From: Hyperoodon ampullatus
Lineage: Eukaryota > Chordata > Mammalia > Artiodactyla > Ziphiidae
NCBI GenBank assembly: GCA_949752795.1
Contig: OX457075.1
Location: 8,972,701-9,036,700, forward strand
Direction: 5' to 3'
DNA: 64,000 nucleotides
Shown here: in pieces, positions 7,856 through 20,190 of the stretch
How the letters are laid out: every line of letters starts with the position of its first letter
Numbering within the stretch: the stretch's first letter is position 1
Position numbers and translations under genes: made by a program
The notes under the pieces: model-generated
The model's input: only the letters and a program-made list of their open reading frames with translations
Database searches by the model: none
Told to the model about the DNA's origin: nothing

Positions 7856-10800
7856 AAAAAGCTGAATGACCTACAAAATAACACAAAAAGGCAATTCAAT
7901 AAAATCAAGAAAACAATGCATAAATAAAATGAGAAATTTAACAAAGAAATCATAGTCATAAATAAGACCTAAACAAAAATTCTAGAGCTGAAGAATACAA
8001 TGGATAAAATAAAAAATGCAAAAAAGAGCATCAATAATAGAATAAATCAAGGAGAATAAAGAATCTATGAATTAGAAGACAGGATCTTTGAAATAACCCA
8101 GTCAGAGGAAAACAAAACAAGCAGACAAAAAAAAAAAAAAGAGTGAAGAAAGCCTACATGAACTATGGGATAGTATCAAGAGAAGCAATCAGCAAATTAC
8201 TGGAATCTCAGAAGGAGAGGAGAGAGAGAAAGGAGAAAAAAGTTTATTTAAAGAACTAATGGCTGAAATTTTCCCAAATGTGGGGAGATTGGGCCATCCA
8301 CATTCCTGAAGCTTATAGGTTCTCCCCACCGAATTCAATTTAAAAAGATCTTCTCCAAAAACATTACAATGAAACTGCCAAAAATCAAAGACAAAGAGAG
8401 AATATTAAAGGCAACAAGAGAAAAGAAGCTTATCACTTACAAGAAAGCCTCCAAAGGTTGTCAGCACATTTTCTCAGCAGAAAATTTACCAGCCAGAAGA
8501 GAGTAGGATGATATATTCAAAGTGCTGGAAAAAAAACAAAAAAACAAAAAAAACTGCTGACCAAGAAAACTTTTTCAGGCAAAGTTCTCCTTCAGAAATT
8601 AAGGAGATATAAAGACACTCCCAGACAAACACAAGCTAAGGGAGTTCATCACAACTGTACCTACCTTACAAGAAATGCTGCAATTATTAATATAAAAGTA
8701 TATAAAAACATACAGTATACTGCAAGGTAAGTAGGTAGTCAAGTTCGGAATACTCTAATACTGTCATATGGTAGTGTGTTAACCACGTAACTCTAGCAGA
8801 AAGATTAGAGGACCAAAATATTAAAAATAACTATAGCTACAGTAATTTGTTAATGGATACACAATATAAAAAGAAGTAAGTTGTGATATCAAAAACATAA
8901 AAAGGGTGGAGTAGAAGGGCAGAGATTTTGTATTTGATTGAAGTTAAGTTGTTGGCGTAAAATACTCATATCTATAAAATGTTTTATGTAAGCCTCATGG
9001 TAACAACAAAGCAAGAAACTACAGTAGATACACAAAAGACATGCCACTCTGGAAAATCATGAAGTCAGAAAGGAAGGCAGCAAGAGAGGAAAAATGAAGT
9101 GAGGGAACCACAAAACAGCCAGAAAATAATTAATAAGATGGCATTAGTAAGTCCTTACCTATCAATAATTACATTAAATGTAAATAGATAAATTCTCCAA
9201 TCAAAAGGTATACTGTGGACAAATGAATTAAAAACAACAAGACTCAACTATGTACTGCCTACAAGAGATCCATCTAAGGTTTAGGGACACACATAGGCTC
9301 AGAGTGAAGGGATGGAAAAGATATTCCATGCAAGTAGAAACCAAAGGAATGAGGGGTAACTATACTTATATCACACAAAATAGTCTTTAACTGAAAATCT
9401 GTAAAAGAGACAAAGAGGCTCATTATACAATAATAAAGGGGTCAATTCATCAAGGGGATAAAGCAGTCATAAATATGTTTGTACCCAACATTGGACCACC
9501 TAAATATATCAAACAAATACTAACAGATATGAAGGAAGAAACACACAAAAATATAATAAGGGAATTCAATACCCCACTTTCAACAATGGATAGATCATCG
9601 AGATAGAAGATCAATAAGAAAACCTTGGACTTCAACTATACTTTAGATCAAATGGATCTAACAGACATATGTAGAACATTCCATCCAATAGCAGCAGAAT
9701 ACACATTCTTTTCAAGTGTACATGCATGGAACATTCTCCCAGTTAAATTGTATGTTAGGCAAGTCACAGCAAATTTAGGAAGACTGGAATCATACAAAGC
9801 ATCTTTTCCAACCAAAATGGAGTGAACTAGTAATTGATAAAGGAGGAAAAGTGGAAAATTCACAAATATGTAAAATTAAACAACACACTTTTCAACAACT
9901 AATGGGTCACAGAAGAAATCAAAAAGTAAATAAGAAAATATTCTGAAACAAATGAAAATGGAAACACAACATTCCAAATTTCTACAATGCAGCAAAATCA
10001 GTTCTAAGAAGGTAGTTCATAATAATAAACATATTCATTAAGAAAAAAGAAAGATCTCAAGTAAACAACCTAACTTTATACCTCAAAGAACTAGAAAAAG
10101 AAGACAAACTAAGCCCAAAATTAGTAGAAGGAAGGGAACAACAAAGACATGAGTGGAAATAAACAAAATAGATACTAGAAAGACAATAGAATCAATGAAA
10201 CTAAATTATGTTTTTTGAAAACATAAACAAAATAGGCAAAACTTTTCCCAGACTTAACACAAGAAAAGAGAGAGAACTCAAATAAATAATAAAACTAGAA
10301 ATGAAAGAGGAGACATTAAAACTGATACCATATAAATACAAAGGATCATAAGAGACTACTATGAACATTTATGTGCCAACAAATCGTACAACCTAGAAAA
10401 ACTGGATAAATTTCTAAGACTGAATCATGAAGAATTAGAAATTCTGAACAACCCAATTAGTAGGAAGAAGATTTAATCCGTAATCAAAAATCTCCCAACA
10501 AATAAGTGTCCAGGACCAGATGGCCTTACTGGTAAATTCTACCAAACATTTACAAAATAACTAATGCCTATCCTTATCAAACTACTCCATAAAAGAGAAG
10601 ATTAGGCAACACTCCCAAACTCACTTTACAAGGCCAGCATTACCGTGAAATGAAAACCAGACAAGGACACCACAAGAAAAGAAAATTACAGGCCAATATC
10701 CCTAAAGAACATAGGTGAAAAAAATCCTCACCAAAAAAACTAACAAACCAATACAGCAATACCTTAAAAGGATCATATATCATGATTAAGAGGAATTTCT

Positions 10801-11212
10801 TCCAGGGATGAAATGGTTCAACATCTACAAATCAATTAATGTGATACACCATACTAACAAAATAAAGAATAAAAATCATATGATAATCTCAATAGATGCA
10901 GAAAAAGCATTTGACAAAATTCAACATCCTTTCATGATAAAAACTCTCAGCAAGCTGGTTATAGAGGATATGTATGTCAACATAATAAGGCCATATATGA
11001 TGAGCCCAGAGATAACATCATACTCAACAGTGAAAAGCAAAAAGCTTCTTCTCTAAGATCAGGAGCAAGACAAGGATGCCCACTCTTGCCACTTTCTTTT
11101 TTTTTTTTCTAACACAGTACTGGAATTCTTAGCTAATGAAATTAGGCAGGAAAAAGAAATAAAAGGCATCCAAATTGGAAATAAAGAATTAAAGCTGTCT
11201 TTATTTGCAAAT

Positions 11213-11251
<39 letters not shown>

Positions 11252-12955
11252 AAAAACTCCTCCAAAAAACTGTTTAATAACATTTTTCAGTAAATTAAAG
11301 AATTCAGTAAAGTTTCAGGATACAAAATCAATATACAAAACTCAGTTGCATTTCTATACACTAATAATAAGCTATCAGAACAATAAATTAAGAAAACAGT
11401 ATCAAAAAGAATAAAATACCTAGGAATAAATTGAACCAAGCAGGTGAAAAATCTATACACTGAAAACTATAAGACTTGATAAAAGAAACTGAAGAAAACA
11501 CAAATATATGGAAATATATTCTGTGATCATGGACTGGAAGAATTAAATTGTTAAAGTGCCCACACTAACAAAAGCCATATATAGATTCAACACAATCCTT
11601 ACCAAAATTCCTATGTCATTTTTTACAGAAATAGAAAAAAAATCCTAAAATTTGTATGGAACCACAGAAGACCCTGAATAGCCAAAACAATCCTGAGACA
11701 GAAGAACAAAGCTGTGGAACAAATCACACTTCCTGATTTCAAGCTATATTACAAAGCTACAGTAATCAAAACAGTATGGTACTGGCACAAAAACAGACAC
11801 ATAGACCAATGGAACAGAATCCAGGGTCCAGAAATAAACCCTCACATATATGGTCATGTAATATATGACAGGGAAGCCAAGAATACCAAACGTGGAAAAG
11901 ACAGTCTCTTTAATAAATGGTGTTGGGAAGATTGGATAATCATATGCAGAAGAATTAAGTTGGACTCTACTCTTATACCACTCACAAAAACTAACTAGAA
12001 ATGGATTGAAAACTTAAACATAAGATCTGAAACCATAAAACTCCTAGAAGAAAACATAGAGAAAATCCTTTTCCTCACCAAAAAAAAAAAAAAGAGAGAG
12101 AGAAAGAGATAAGTGTTGGTGAGGATGTGGAGAAAAGACAACCCTGTGCACTGTTGGTGGGAATGTAAACTGGTGCAGCCACTGTGGAAAAGAGTATGGA
12201 GGTTCCTCAAAAAATTAAAATAGAGCTACCACATGATCTAGCAATCCCATTTCTGGGTATTTATCCAAAGGAAATGAAATCAGAATCTCAAAAAGATTTC
12301 TACACTCCCAGGTCCACTGCAGCATTATTCACTATAGCCAACATACGGAAATAACCTAAGTGTCCATCAACAGAAGAATGGATAAAGAAGATGTGATATA
12401 TATCTATATTTATATAGATATATAGAGAGATACTATATACAATGGAATATTATTCAGCCATAAGAAATAAGGAAATTTTGCCATTTGTGAAAATATCGAT
12501 GGAATTTGAGGGCATTATACTAACTGAAAGAAGTCAGACACTGAAAAACAAATACCATATAATCTCACTTATATGCGGAATCTATAAAAGCTGAACTCAT
12601 AGAAACATATAGTAGAATGGTGGCTTCCAGGGGCTGGAGGTTGGGAGATATGAGGAGATATCTGTCAAAGGGTACAAACTTCCAGGTATAAGATGAATAA
12701 GTTTTACACATCTAATGTACAGCATGGTGCCTATAGTTAACAACACTGTATTATATACTTGAAAGTTTCTAAGAGAGTAGATCTTAAATGTTCTCACCAT
12801 TTTAAAAAATGGTAATTATGTGAAGTGATGGAGGTGTTAACTAACCCTATTGTGGTAATCATTTCACAATATGTAACTGTATCAAATCCTCACATTGTAT
12901 GCCTATCCTTACACAATGTTATATGTAAATTATATCTCAGTAGAATTGGGAAAAT
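7856..12955 (+). mobile_element. Old L1, ORF1/ORF2 and 3'UTR (right half of split element)
   Basis: It continues the L1 broken at 4348. Recognisable stretches, in L1 order, include GAAACTGCCAAAAATCAAAG, TTAAATGTAAATAGATAAA, CCAGGACCAGATGGC, GATGCAGAAAAAGCATTTGAC, TACTGGCACAAAAACAGACAC, GATGTGGAGAAAAG and ATTATTCAGCCATAAG, then a 3'UTR with CTTCCAGGGGCTGGAGG and GGTACAAACTTCCAGG, ending in an A-rich tail. ORFs are broken throughout. At about 12080-12110 an A/GA-rich stretch replaces several hundred bp of ORF2, an internal deletion. A T-run at about 11098-11110 and a TA run at 11215-11247 are local insertions. The 3'UTR looks like L1MA/L1MB. With 3080-4348 the element totals about 6.4 kb. Confidence 0.9.
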
Positions 12956-14100
12956 AAAAGGAACTTCATCTTCTCCGTTGTTCTAACTCTACCTAACATA
13001 ATCATCATGGTTGTGGCTCCTGCTGGGACCTCCTGATTCTTGGCTCCAATAATGATGCCTCCTACCTCTGTTGCCCTTGACTTCCTTCTGAGTGGCCTTC
13101 CTAACAGTTTCTGTCTTTTCAGTTCTTCTGTCCTATCATCTACATAACCAATTCCCTGCATTTAAGTTTTTCTCTTCTAAATACTTGAACTACTGTTTGA
13201 TAAATAGATCCTGACTAGTGTAACTCTCCATGTTTCAAATTACAAATTTACAAGCTTCTTTTACTCACACAAGCCTAAGTTGATTATTTCATTAATATCA
13301 CAAGGAGTAGGAGGCCAATACTCTTATTTGACACAATCAACAGATAGTGACTCTGGAAAGTACTCTGTTAGTTAAAGTAGCCAGAGAAGCTCAAAATCGC
13401 TTAGCATGCACTAGCGTGTCATCACATACATCTACCAAACTCATAACGAGATAGAGAAAACATGTGGTATTACTTCCCTTTAATAGATACAAAAACTAAG
13501 TCACAACAAGGCATCATATTCATAGGCTCTTACGGTCTAGGGAAGCTCAAAGTGATAATCTTGAACAGGGTTCTCAACTCAGGGTAATGTATGGATGCTG
13601 TTTTGGCACTTAATCTAAAACACGCTGAGAATTCTCATCCTAATATTTTATAAATGCATAAACTGCAACTCAAAAGGTGAGAAGGCTTGTCTATGGCCAA
13701 AGGGTTGGCTCAAAACACTTGTGACTCTTGACTTCCAAAACCATACTCCCATCAAAGCAAGGCTTCAAAACTTTTTTACTTACCTCCAATATCCTTATTC
13801 TTATCCTAAAAACAAAGAGAATTAAGTTATTGTTGTGATCATTCACATTAGATTTTAATCTTATAATGGCAAGATCCATGTTTTATATGATTCATAATCC
13901 TTGCAGGTCCTAGAACAAGGCTTTCAATTCCAGCCAATGCATATTTATTAATTTTCTACTACATTCAAGACAACATTCTATGTACTTCTATAGCCAACCA
14001 AGATTTAAATCAGATTCCATACTATATACTGCATTCAGCTATATGAATAGACAAGTTGGGCTAATAGATTAAATAGATAAAAGCATTTATCTAATCATGT
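12956..14100. other. Mostly unassigned non-coding sequence
   Basis: No gene seen. Around 13650-13700 there is weak MIR-like text (AACTGCAACTCAAAAGGTGAGAAG), too diverged to call. A 74-codon ORF at 12937-13161 (minus) overlaps the L1 end and looks random. Confidence 0.4.
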
Positions 14101-14700
14101 GTTCATTTAACAAATATATTTTGAGCACCAACAATAAAACAGGCACTGTTTTGTGTACTGATGGTATAGCAGTGAGTAAGATAGGCATGGTCCCTGCCTT
14201 CCCAGAGCTTTTAAATTAGTGGAGGAATAAGACATAAATAAACAACAAATAATTTCAGGGTGAAATATATACTGTGAATTACACAAATGCAATTGATGTT
14301 GTTATAAAGGATAGAGGGTTGTGGAATGTTGTGTACAGTTTTACACAACACAACCCTAGGAGGCACCATTCATGTCACAGCAGAGCAGATTTGTGTATTT
14401 ATTGCAAAAATGTTCCGGCAGAGAGCAGTAAAATGTCTTGTTCAAGTAAATTGGTATATTAAGATCATTTTCTCACAATGTAAGTAAAAAGTCTTAAGGA
14501 AGGACTGCTTTTTGCCAGTTTGCGCAAAGACACCGTGTGGATGAGTGGAGGCCCTCGAAAGGGGAGGTGATTGTGAAAAGAAAGTCAGATAACACCACTT
14601 TGATGAAGTGACATTTAAGTTGAGGATAAAGAAGAGCCAGTCATTTGTAGAATAAGAACACTCCGGGAAGGAGGAAAAGCCTATGCTTGACATTATCCAT
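14101..14700 (-). mobile_element. L2 LINE fragment, antisense
   Basis: Starts at the L2 3' end read backwards: TTCATTTAACAAATATATTT, AACAGGCACTGTTTTGTG, AGTGAGTAAGATAGGCATGGT, CCTGCCTTCCCAGAGCTTTT. It continues with AGTGACATTTAAGTTGAGGA and AACACTCCGGGAAGGAGGAA, matching more internal L2 text. Heavily diverged. Confidence 0.75.
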
Positions 14701-15214
14701 TCTTATTTTTGGCTTGTTTGTTTTGACATTTCACGCTTGCAATTAAAACTCATGAAGCTATGCGGCTGGAAAAAAAAAAAAAACAACTCATGAAGCTCTT
14801 TGTAGGCGAACATCATTTTCATTGGCAGGGTCTGTGCTTTGCATGGTTTGTTTTTCCACTGGTGATGACCTTGCCTCCTTGCTTTCTCCCTTAAGCATGC
14901 TTTTCCAGAGCTTTTGGCTGAGGTTAGGAGTGTAATCTTTGGTCACATAACTTAGCTGGCTGACCTCATATGAACCAAGGACATAGGAAAATAACAGTAG
15001 CCAAAAATTAAGTCATTTTCATGACAATTACTACCATTAGTTGAGCATTTACTAAAAACAAGGCAATATATTAAACTGAGCAATTAATCTGATGTAATCA
15101 GTCACCACCAAGGAAACTACCACTGCTATGTATTCATTCCTTCCATCCTCCTTCCTTCTATGTACCAGGTACTTTGCCTTTTAACTCTAAAACAGAGTTA
15201 AAATACCTACAACT
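14701..15214. other. Unassigned sequence with a possible MIR remnant
   Basis: Contains an A-run at 14769-14782 and MIR-like words (TTAGTTGAGCATTTACTAAA) at about 15035-15065. No gene seen. Confidence 0.4.
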
Positions 15215-15460
15215 TAACATTATGATAATAATAACTGCTGACCTTTGTAGAGTGTTTATTAAATGGCAAGTACTATGCTTAGAGCTTTACTAACTTTAGC
15301 TCATTTAAACCTCAAAACATAGACTAGACATTATTTTACCCAATTTACAGAGGAATCTGAGGCTTAGCCTGTCTCAGATCTGTTGAGTTGGAATTTTCCC
15401 CAAGTAGCCTGACTCCAGAATTCATGCTGTAAGTTCTTAATATGGCGCATGGTTTATAGA
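15215..15460 (+). repeat. MIR SINE
   Basis: Consensus order is clear: AATAATAACTGCTGACC, GAGTGTTTATTAAATGGCAA, CTTAGAGCTTTACTAAC, CTCATTTAAACCTCA, CCAATTTACAGAGGAATCTG, AGGCTTAGCC and CCTGACTCCAGAATTCATGC. A near full-length but old copy. Confidence 0.82.
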
Positions 15461-18400
15461 AAGACTTTAATAAGGTTTGGTATCACTGGAGGCAGAAGAG
15501 CAAGTGTAAAGAGGACACACTCCGTAGGTGGAGGAGATTCCTACCTCCCATGCGGCTCTAATAAGTAACCCTGCCTGAGAGAAGCTATTCCAAGTCAACA
15601 AGTTCTCCTTAGAGAAAAAGGCCAACCTACATCAGCCATCGTGGGAATTTATTTTGCTGCATGCTTCATCGGTTTTCTGACCTCCATTGTTTCAAAAAGA
15701 AGTCATCACCTTCCTCAGTGTACTTCTCTGGCACAATTCATTCTCCCAAAAATATGTGATTTCAAGGAGAAGGAGTTACAGATCATGCCTAAAACTGTCT
15801 TCATTCATCCAGGTCCTCTCTCCCAAGAGGCTCCTACTGGCATCCCGTAGCTTATGGAGCAAATGGCAAAGAACACCAACTAACAAGAAAATACTTTCTC
15901 CCCGTCTCTTGTATATTGCAAGAATACTGTCAGAGTATTTGAAGCGTCATGTGGCATACTTTTGCAGAAGTGTGCAATTCTGAAGTCCAAAGAAAACTCA
16001 CATAATGATACTAATTTGATAAAAAGCCAATCAAAAGCCAAGAGACTATTTAGACTTGTCATCTTATTAAACATCAGAAACTCCACTGTGTTACAGGCAC
16101 AGTGGAACCCATAAACCATTAATACAGCATCATGCAAAAGCCAAGAGCAGGATAGGAACCAGCTTTGATCAAAAGCAGGTGTGAGCACAAAGCAGAAAGT
16201 AAATTGTCCAATCAATGAACGGGAACAGAGTTAAACAGTCTTGTCTGTCAGTAGGTTGTAAATCATTGCACCCCAGTGGGAAAGGCTATAATAATTCCAT
16301 AACAAAGCTCAGTGATTCTAAACACTCTGCAGTAAATCTTTTATCAGACTCAGCCTGGCGTCTCTGTCCCAAGAGTCAATTTTGACTTTGTGTATTCAGC
16401 CCAAATCAGTGCCCAGAAAAGAAGATCTCAGTGAAAGGGACTTGTGAGCAAACCTCCACATGTTCACGTACCAGATCTGGATAAATACCCACAAGTTCAG
16501 TGGCTTATGTTAACTGTTGAAACATGAAAAGCCAAGCTGGAATATGTGAGACTAGTCATTTGGGGTAGAACTAAGTAAGCACTTCAGAGAAGCCAGGGAA
16601 AATTAAGAGTCACTCAAGGAAATAGGCATCCAGGTATTTTCTATTTTTAAAAGTAATACTGAAAGATATCTTTCCTTATTTTCCTAGACAAACGTGCCCT
16701 CCAGTCTTCGAAGATAGCTCCCTAAAGCTGAAAATTCCCTTCCTTCCCTGTAGCAGCTAAAATCCAAAACAAGCGCTCAGAAAAGGTTAAAGCTCACACT
16801 TGGAAATTTGGAAATTAAAAAATCACAAACCAAACCACAACCTACTTAGATCACCTGAGAAGGGGCTCCTCTTCTTTCTCTGGACTTTGTGATTTCCATC
16901 CAGCCCTCCACTTCTACAATAATAACCTCAGTGTGCTACCTGAAATCCTGCCAAGACAGCCAGCTTCTACCCAGACTCTGGACTAATCTTCACCCCAAAT
17001 GAAGGACATACATGAATTGCTTACTTGTGGCGGTAACTCACTAGCTCAACCTCCAGGTCAGTTTTACTACTGAGTCTTTCTGACCTTGGTAATAAGGTTC
17101 CCAGTAACTGAATTCTTGCCATGTTCCTTAATGATTAAGTTGGTGCCTTGGACTCCTGAATATCAGTGACTGGATTTTGTCCCTGAACCTTAATTTCCCC
17201 AATCTTTGTTCTAAATCTCTACATATGCTGCCAGCTTATTTCCTTATATCTGTTTATTGCTCTGCATTATCTTGACTTGCATAGATTTTCCTTTCTCACA
17301 CTAACAAATCTCTCAGCTTTAGAGTTAAGTCCCTATTCCTTCTTTCCTTCCAAATATTAATTGAGGTCTGTTTGGGCTAAAAAGAGAAAATAACCAAGTC
17401 CCTGACCATAAGAGTAACTGTGGATATCCACATCAAAATTCTGAATTTGAATGAAGTCAAGAGTCATTCCTCCCTAACCCTTGGATTTGCCTGATCTCTG
17501 GGTCCTATTCCACCCCATAGAACCTAAGGAACTAAGGATAAGACCCTAAAAGAACACTAAATATATTACTTCAAGTTGGTAAGCCTATAGGCTTAACTGA
17601 TAGCCTCTCCCAATGATGTCCATATTGCTTACTGACTGTCTTGTACTGGCTTCCTTTTTAGCCTATTTTGGCTAGTCAGGTTGGACAATACCAGAATTAG
17701 AGTTTATATACAAGTTAAAGTCTGCATTAAAGAAATGTACTTAGTAATCTTGAGAACAGATATATAAACCTGATTCCTAACAAGACAGTTCTTTATTTCA
17801 ACTAGAATAGTTTGCCTTAGATTGTGTTGTGTTGTGTCCTTTGTTAAATGAGGTTTTCCACACAGGTATCTGAAAGGTAGAGACTTGCCCAGTAACCCAA
17901 CCAACACCTTCTAGCTCTGGGTTTGATTAACAACCCAAAATTTACATTTAAAATCAGAAATTATATTCCTTCATAACTGAAGTATTAACATAATCTGTTT
18001 TTTTTTCAGATTTTCTTTCTTGCTGTGAACTTGCTTGTCAGTGTTTCTCAAACTACATGCAATATAAAGCTTATGTTTTTGTAAGGAAACTCTCAAATCA
18101 AAACTGATCCAATAACTCACTCTTCCTCTTTTTTTCTTTCCTTCGCTCTCTCCATACCCACCCACACACACACACACACACGCAAACGTGTGTATTCATC
18201 AAATCCCATCCACTGTTTTAAGCAGAAAATAACGTTGAAATGCAGCAAAAAACAACAAGAAATTCCTCTATGTTTCTATACTTTTGGCAGTGATGGATGA
18301 GACATCCAGAATCGCAGATCTCAACCCTGAGAACAAACGCTCTCAAGATCATACCAGAAAACTAACAACACAGTTTAATGAGAACCAAATACTATGCACC

Positions 18401-18609
18401 AGATCATTAATAGTTACCTTGGAGAATTATGGATTTTACCAGTTAGGAAGTTCTTGACAAACACAGTATTTATTCATAGAAATGGATTTGATTTCCTTCA
18501 CCAAACCATCAGTTGCCTTATTCAGTGACCTTAGAAATGATAAACCTGGGATTAGTTTGGGCCCTGAAGTGGGTTTGTAAAATGTTCTGTATTTCTAGAA
18601 AAGAAACTA
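15461..18609. other. Low-repeat non-coding stretch
   Basis: About 3.1 kb in which I recognise no transposon except a short CA microsatellite listed separately. Small ORFs at 15641-15850, 15687-15983 and 15880-16215 overlap on both strands and show no domain, so they are probably chance. Regulatory content cannot be judged by eye. Confidence 0.45.
18156..18182. repeat. (CA)n microsatellite
   Basis: CCCACCCACACA followed by an uninterrupted run of CA units ending at CACACGC. Confidence 0.95.
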
Positions 18610-18768
18610 GATTTTTGACCATAAGACTTGGAGTTGAAGCTGAGTTCCTATATTCATTAATTGTATAAAATTGTCCAAGATATTTAACCTCTCTGTGTCT
18701 TGGCATTTCCATATATTTAGAAGTTATTAACAATATTAACTGCTCTATAAATTTGACTAGGCTTTTGT
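18610..18768 (-). repeat. MIR SINE fragment, antisense
   Basis: Reads as reverse MIR: ACTTGGAGTTGAAGCTGAG, AATTGTCCAAGATATTTAACC, TCTCTGTGTCTTGGCATTTCC. Diverged. Confidence 0.6.
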
Positions 18769-18774
18769 GATTTT

Positions 18775-19425
18775 TTTAAAGTATGTTGTACTGTAAAAAA
18801 TTACAAAATTTACCATTTTGCCTTTTTTAATTGTACAGCTCTGAGGCATTAAGGACATTCACATTGTTGTGAAGCCATCAGCACCATCCGTCTCCAGAGC
18901 TTTTGCACCGTCCCAAACTGAAACTCTGTTCCCGTTAAACAGTAACTCCCCACTGTCTCCCAGCCCAGCCCCTAGAAACCACCATTCTACTCTCTATTTC
19001 TATACATTTGACTACTTTAGGGACCTCATATAAGAGGCACCATATAATATTCTTTTGTGACTGGCTTGTTTCACTTAGCTAGTGTCTTCAAGGTTCAGCC
19101 ATGTTGTAGCATGTGTCAAAATTTCCTTCCTTTTAAAAACTGAATAATATTCCATTGTATATTATATACTATGTTTTATTTATCCGTTCATCTGTTCATG
19201 AACACTTGAATTGATTACACCTTTTGGCTATTGTGAATTATGTTGCTGAGAACATGGGTGTACATACATCTATTTGAGTCCCTGCTTTCACTTTGTGGAT
19301 ATATATCCAGAAGTGGAATAGCTGGATTATATGGTAATTCTATCCTTAACTTCTTGACACATTACCATACCATTTTCTTTTTTGTGTGAGCTTTAAGTAG
19401 GATAATACTTGGAAAAGAGCTCTGA
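18775..19425 (-). mobile_element. Old L1M 3' end, antisense
   Basis: Contains text typical of reversed L1 ends: AAATTTACCATTTTGCC, CATTCACATTGTTGTG, GAAACCACCATTCTACTCTC, TTGACTACTTTAGGGACCTC, AATAATATTCCATTGTAT and GAACATGGGTGTACA. Multiple indels; no coding capacity. Confidence 0.85.
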
Positions 19426-19519
19426 AACTTCTATTCTTTACAAACAAAATAAGTTAGGTAACAGCATAGACTGTATTTTTAGATAATGTTTGAGAATTTC
19501 TTCTTTGGAACTTTCCTCT

Positions 19520-19640
19520 TATCTCAAACTCAACTTCTCTTAGCCTCAGTTTTGTCACTATACAGTAAGGATCATAATACAGACTTTGAAAATTTGTTGT
19601 GAAGTTTAAAATAATAGTAGGTTGAACCATATAAATTGTT
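19520..19640 (-). repeat. MIR SINE fragment, antisense
   Basis: TCTTAGCCTCAGTTTTGTCA followed by AGGATCATAATACAGAC and GTTGTGAAGTTTAAAATAAT is reverse MIR core text. Confidence 0.6.
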
Positions 19641-19789
19641 GTTATAGGTTAAACATGGTGAAATGTTGGCAATTTCGTATACTTCAACCTAATATATTTG
19701 TTGATATTCATTTGCCCTTCCAGACCCACTCTACAAATTTTGACATAGACCCATTCTGTGTCCTAAAAGACAGAGCTACATGAACAGCT

Positions 19790-20190
19790 CTTTTGCTATC
19801 CAGCCTCCAATTAATTCAGATGGGACAGGCAGTAGGTCGCAGGGCAGGAGAAGGGTGTGGTCAGGATATTTATTCCCGAGCATCCTCACTGCCAGATGAC
19901 AGTTTGGCCAGCAGCTGCATCCCTACTATGAATTCCTTAGCTCTTCTCAAGTAGCCTTCTCCTACAGTAACAGCTATAGCTTTAGCTCCACCCACACTTT
20001 AAGCCCCTTCAAGTCTAGGTGTGCTAAGAGCTCTCCGAGATTGATAGTCCCAGGGTACTCCACCATTTTTCATTGGTTTCTCTTAAACATGTCCTCACCT
20101 AAATCATTCCTTTATTAAACTCTCCTGAGTTACGCTGTTTGGGTGTGCCATGTCTTTCCTACAGGGACTTAAACTGATATAATATATAGC
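19790..20190. repeat. Old interspersed repeat, probably L1M 3'UTR type
   Basis: The end TTTATTAAACTCTCCTGAGT, TTGGGTGTGCCATGTCTTTCC, TACAGGGACTTAAACTGATA closely resembles a mammal-wide repeat 3' end (TTTATTAAATTCTCC, GAGTGTGCCATCTGTTTCC, GGGACCCTGACTGATA) that I associate with old L1 3'UTRs. The upstream part is less clear. Family and left boundary are provisional. Confidence 0.5.

Noticed and set aside
10808..11998. L1-like ORFs at 10808-11056 and 11714-11998
   Set aside because: Short remnants of ORF2 in a broken L1. They cannot encode a working reverse transcriptase.
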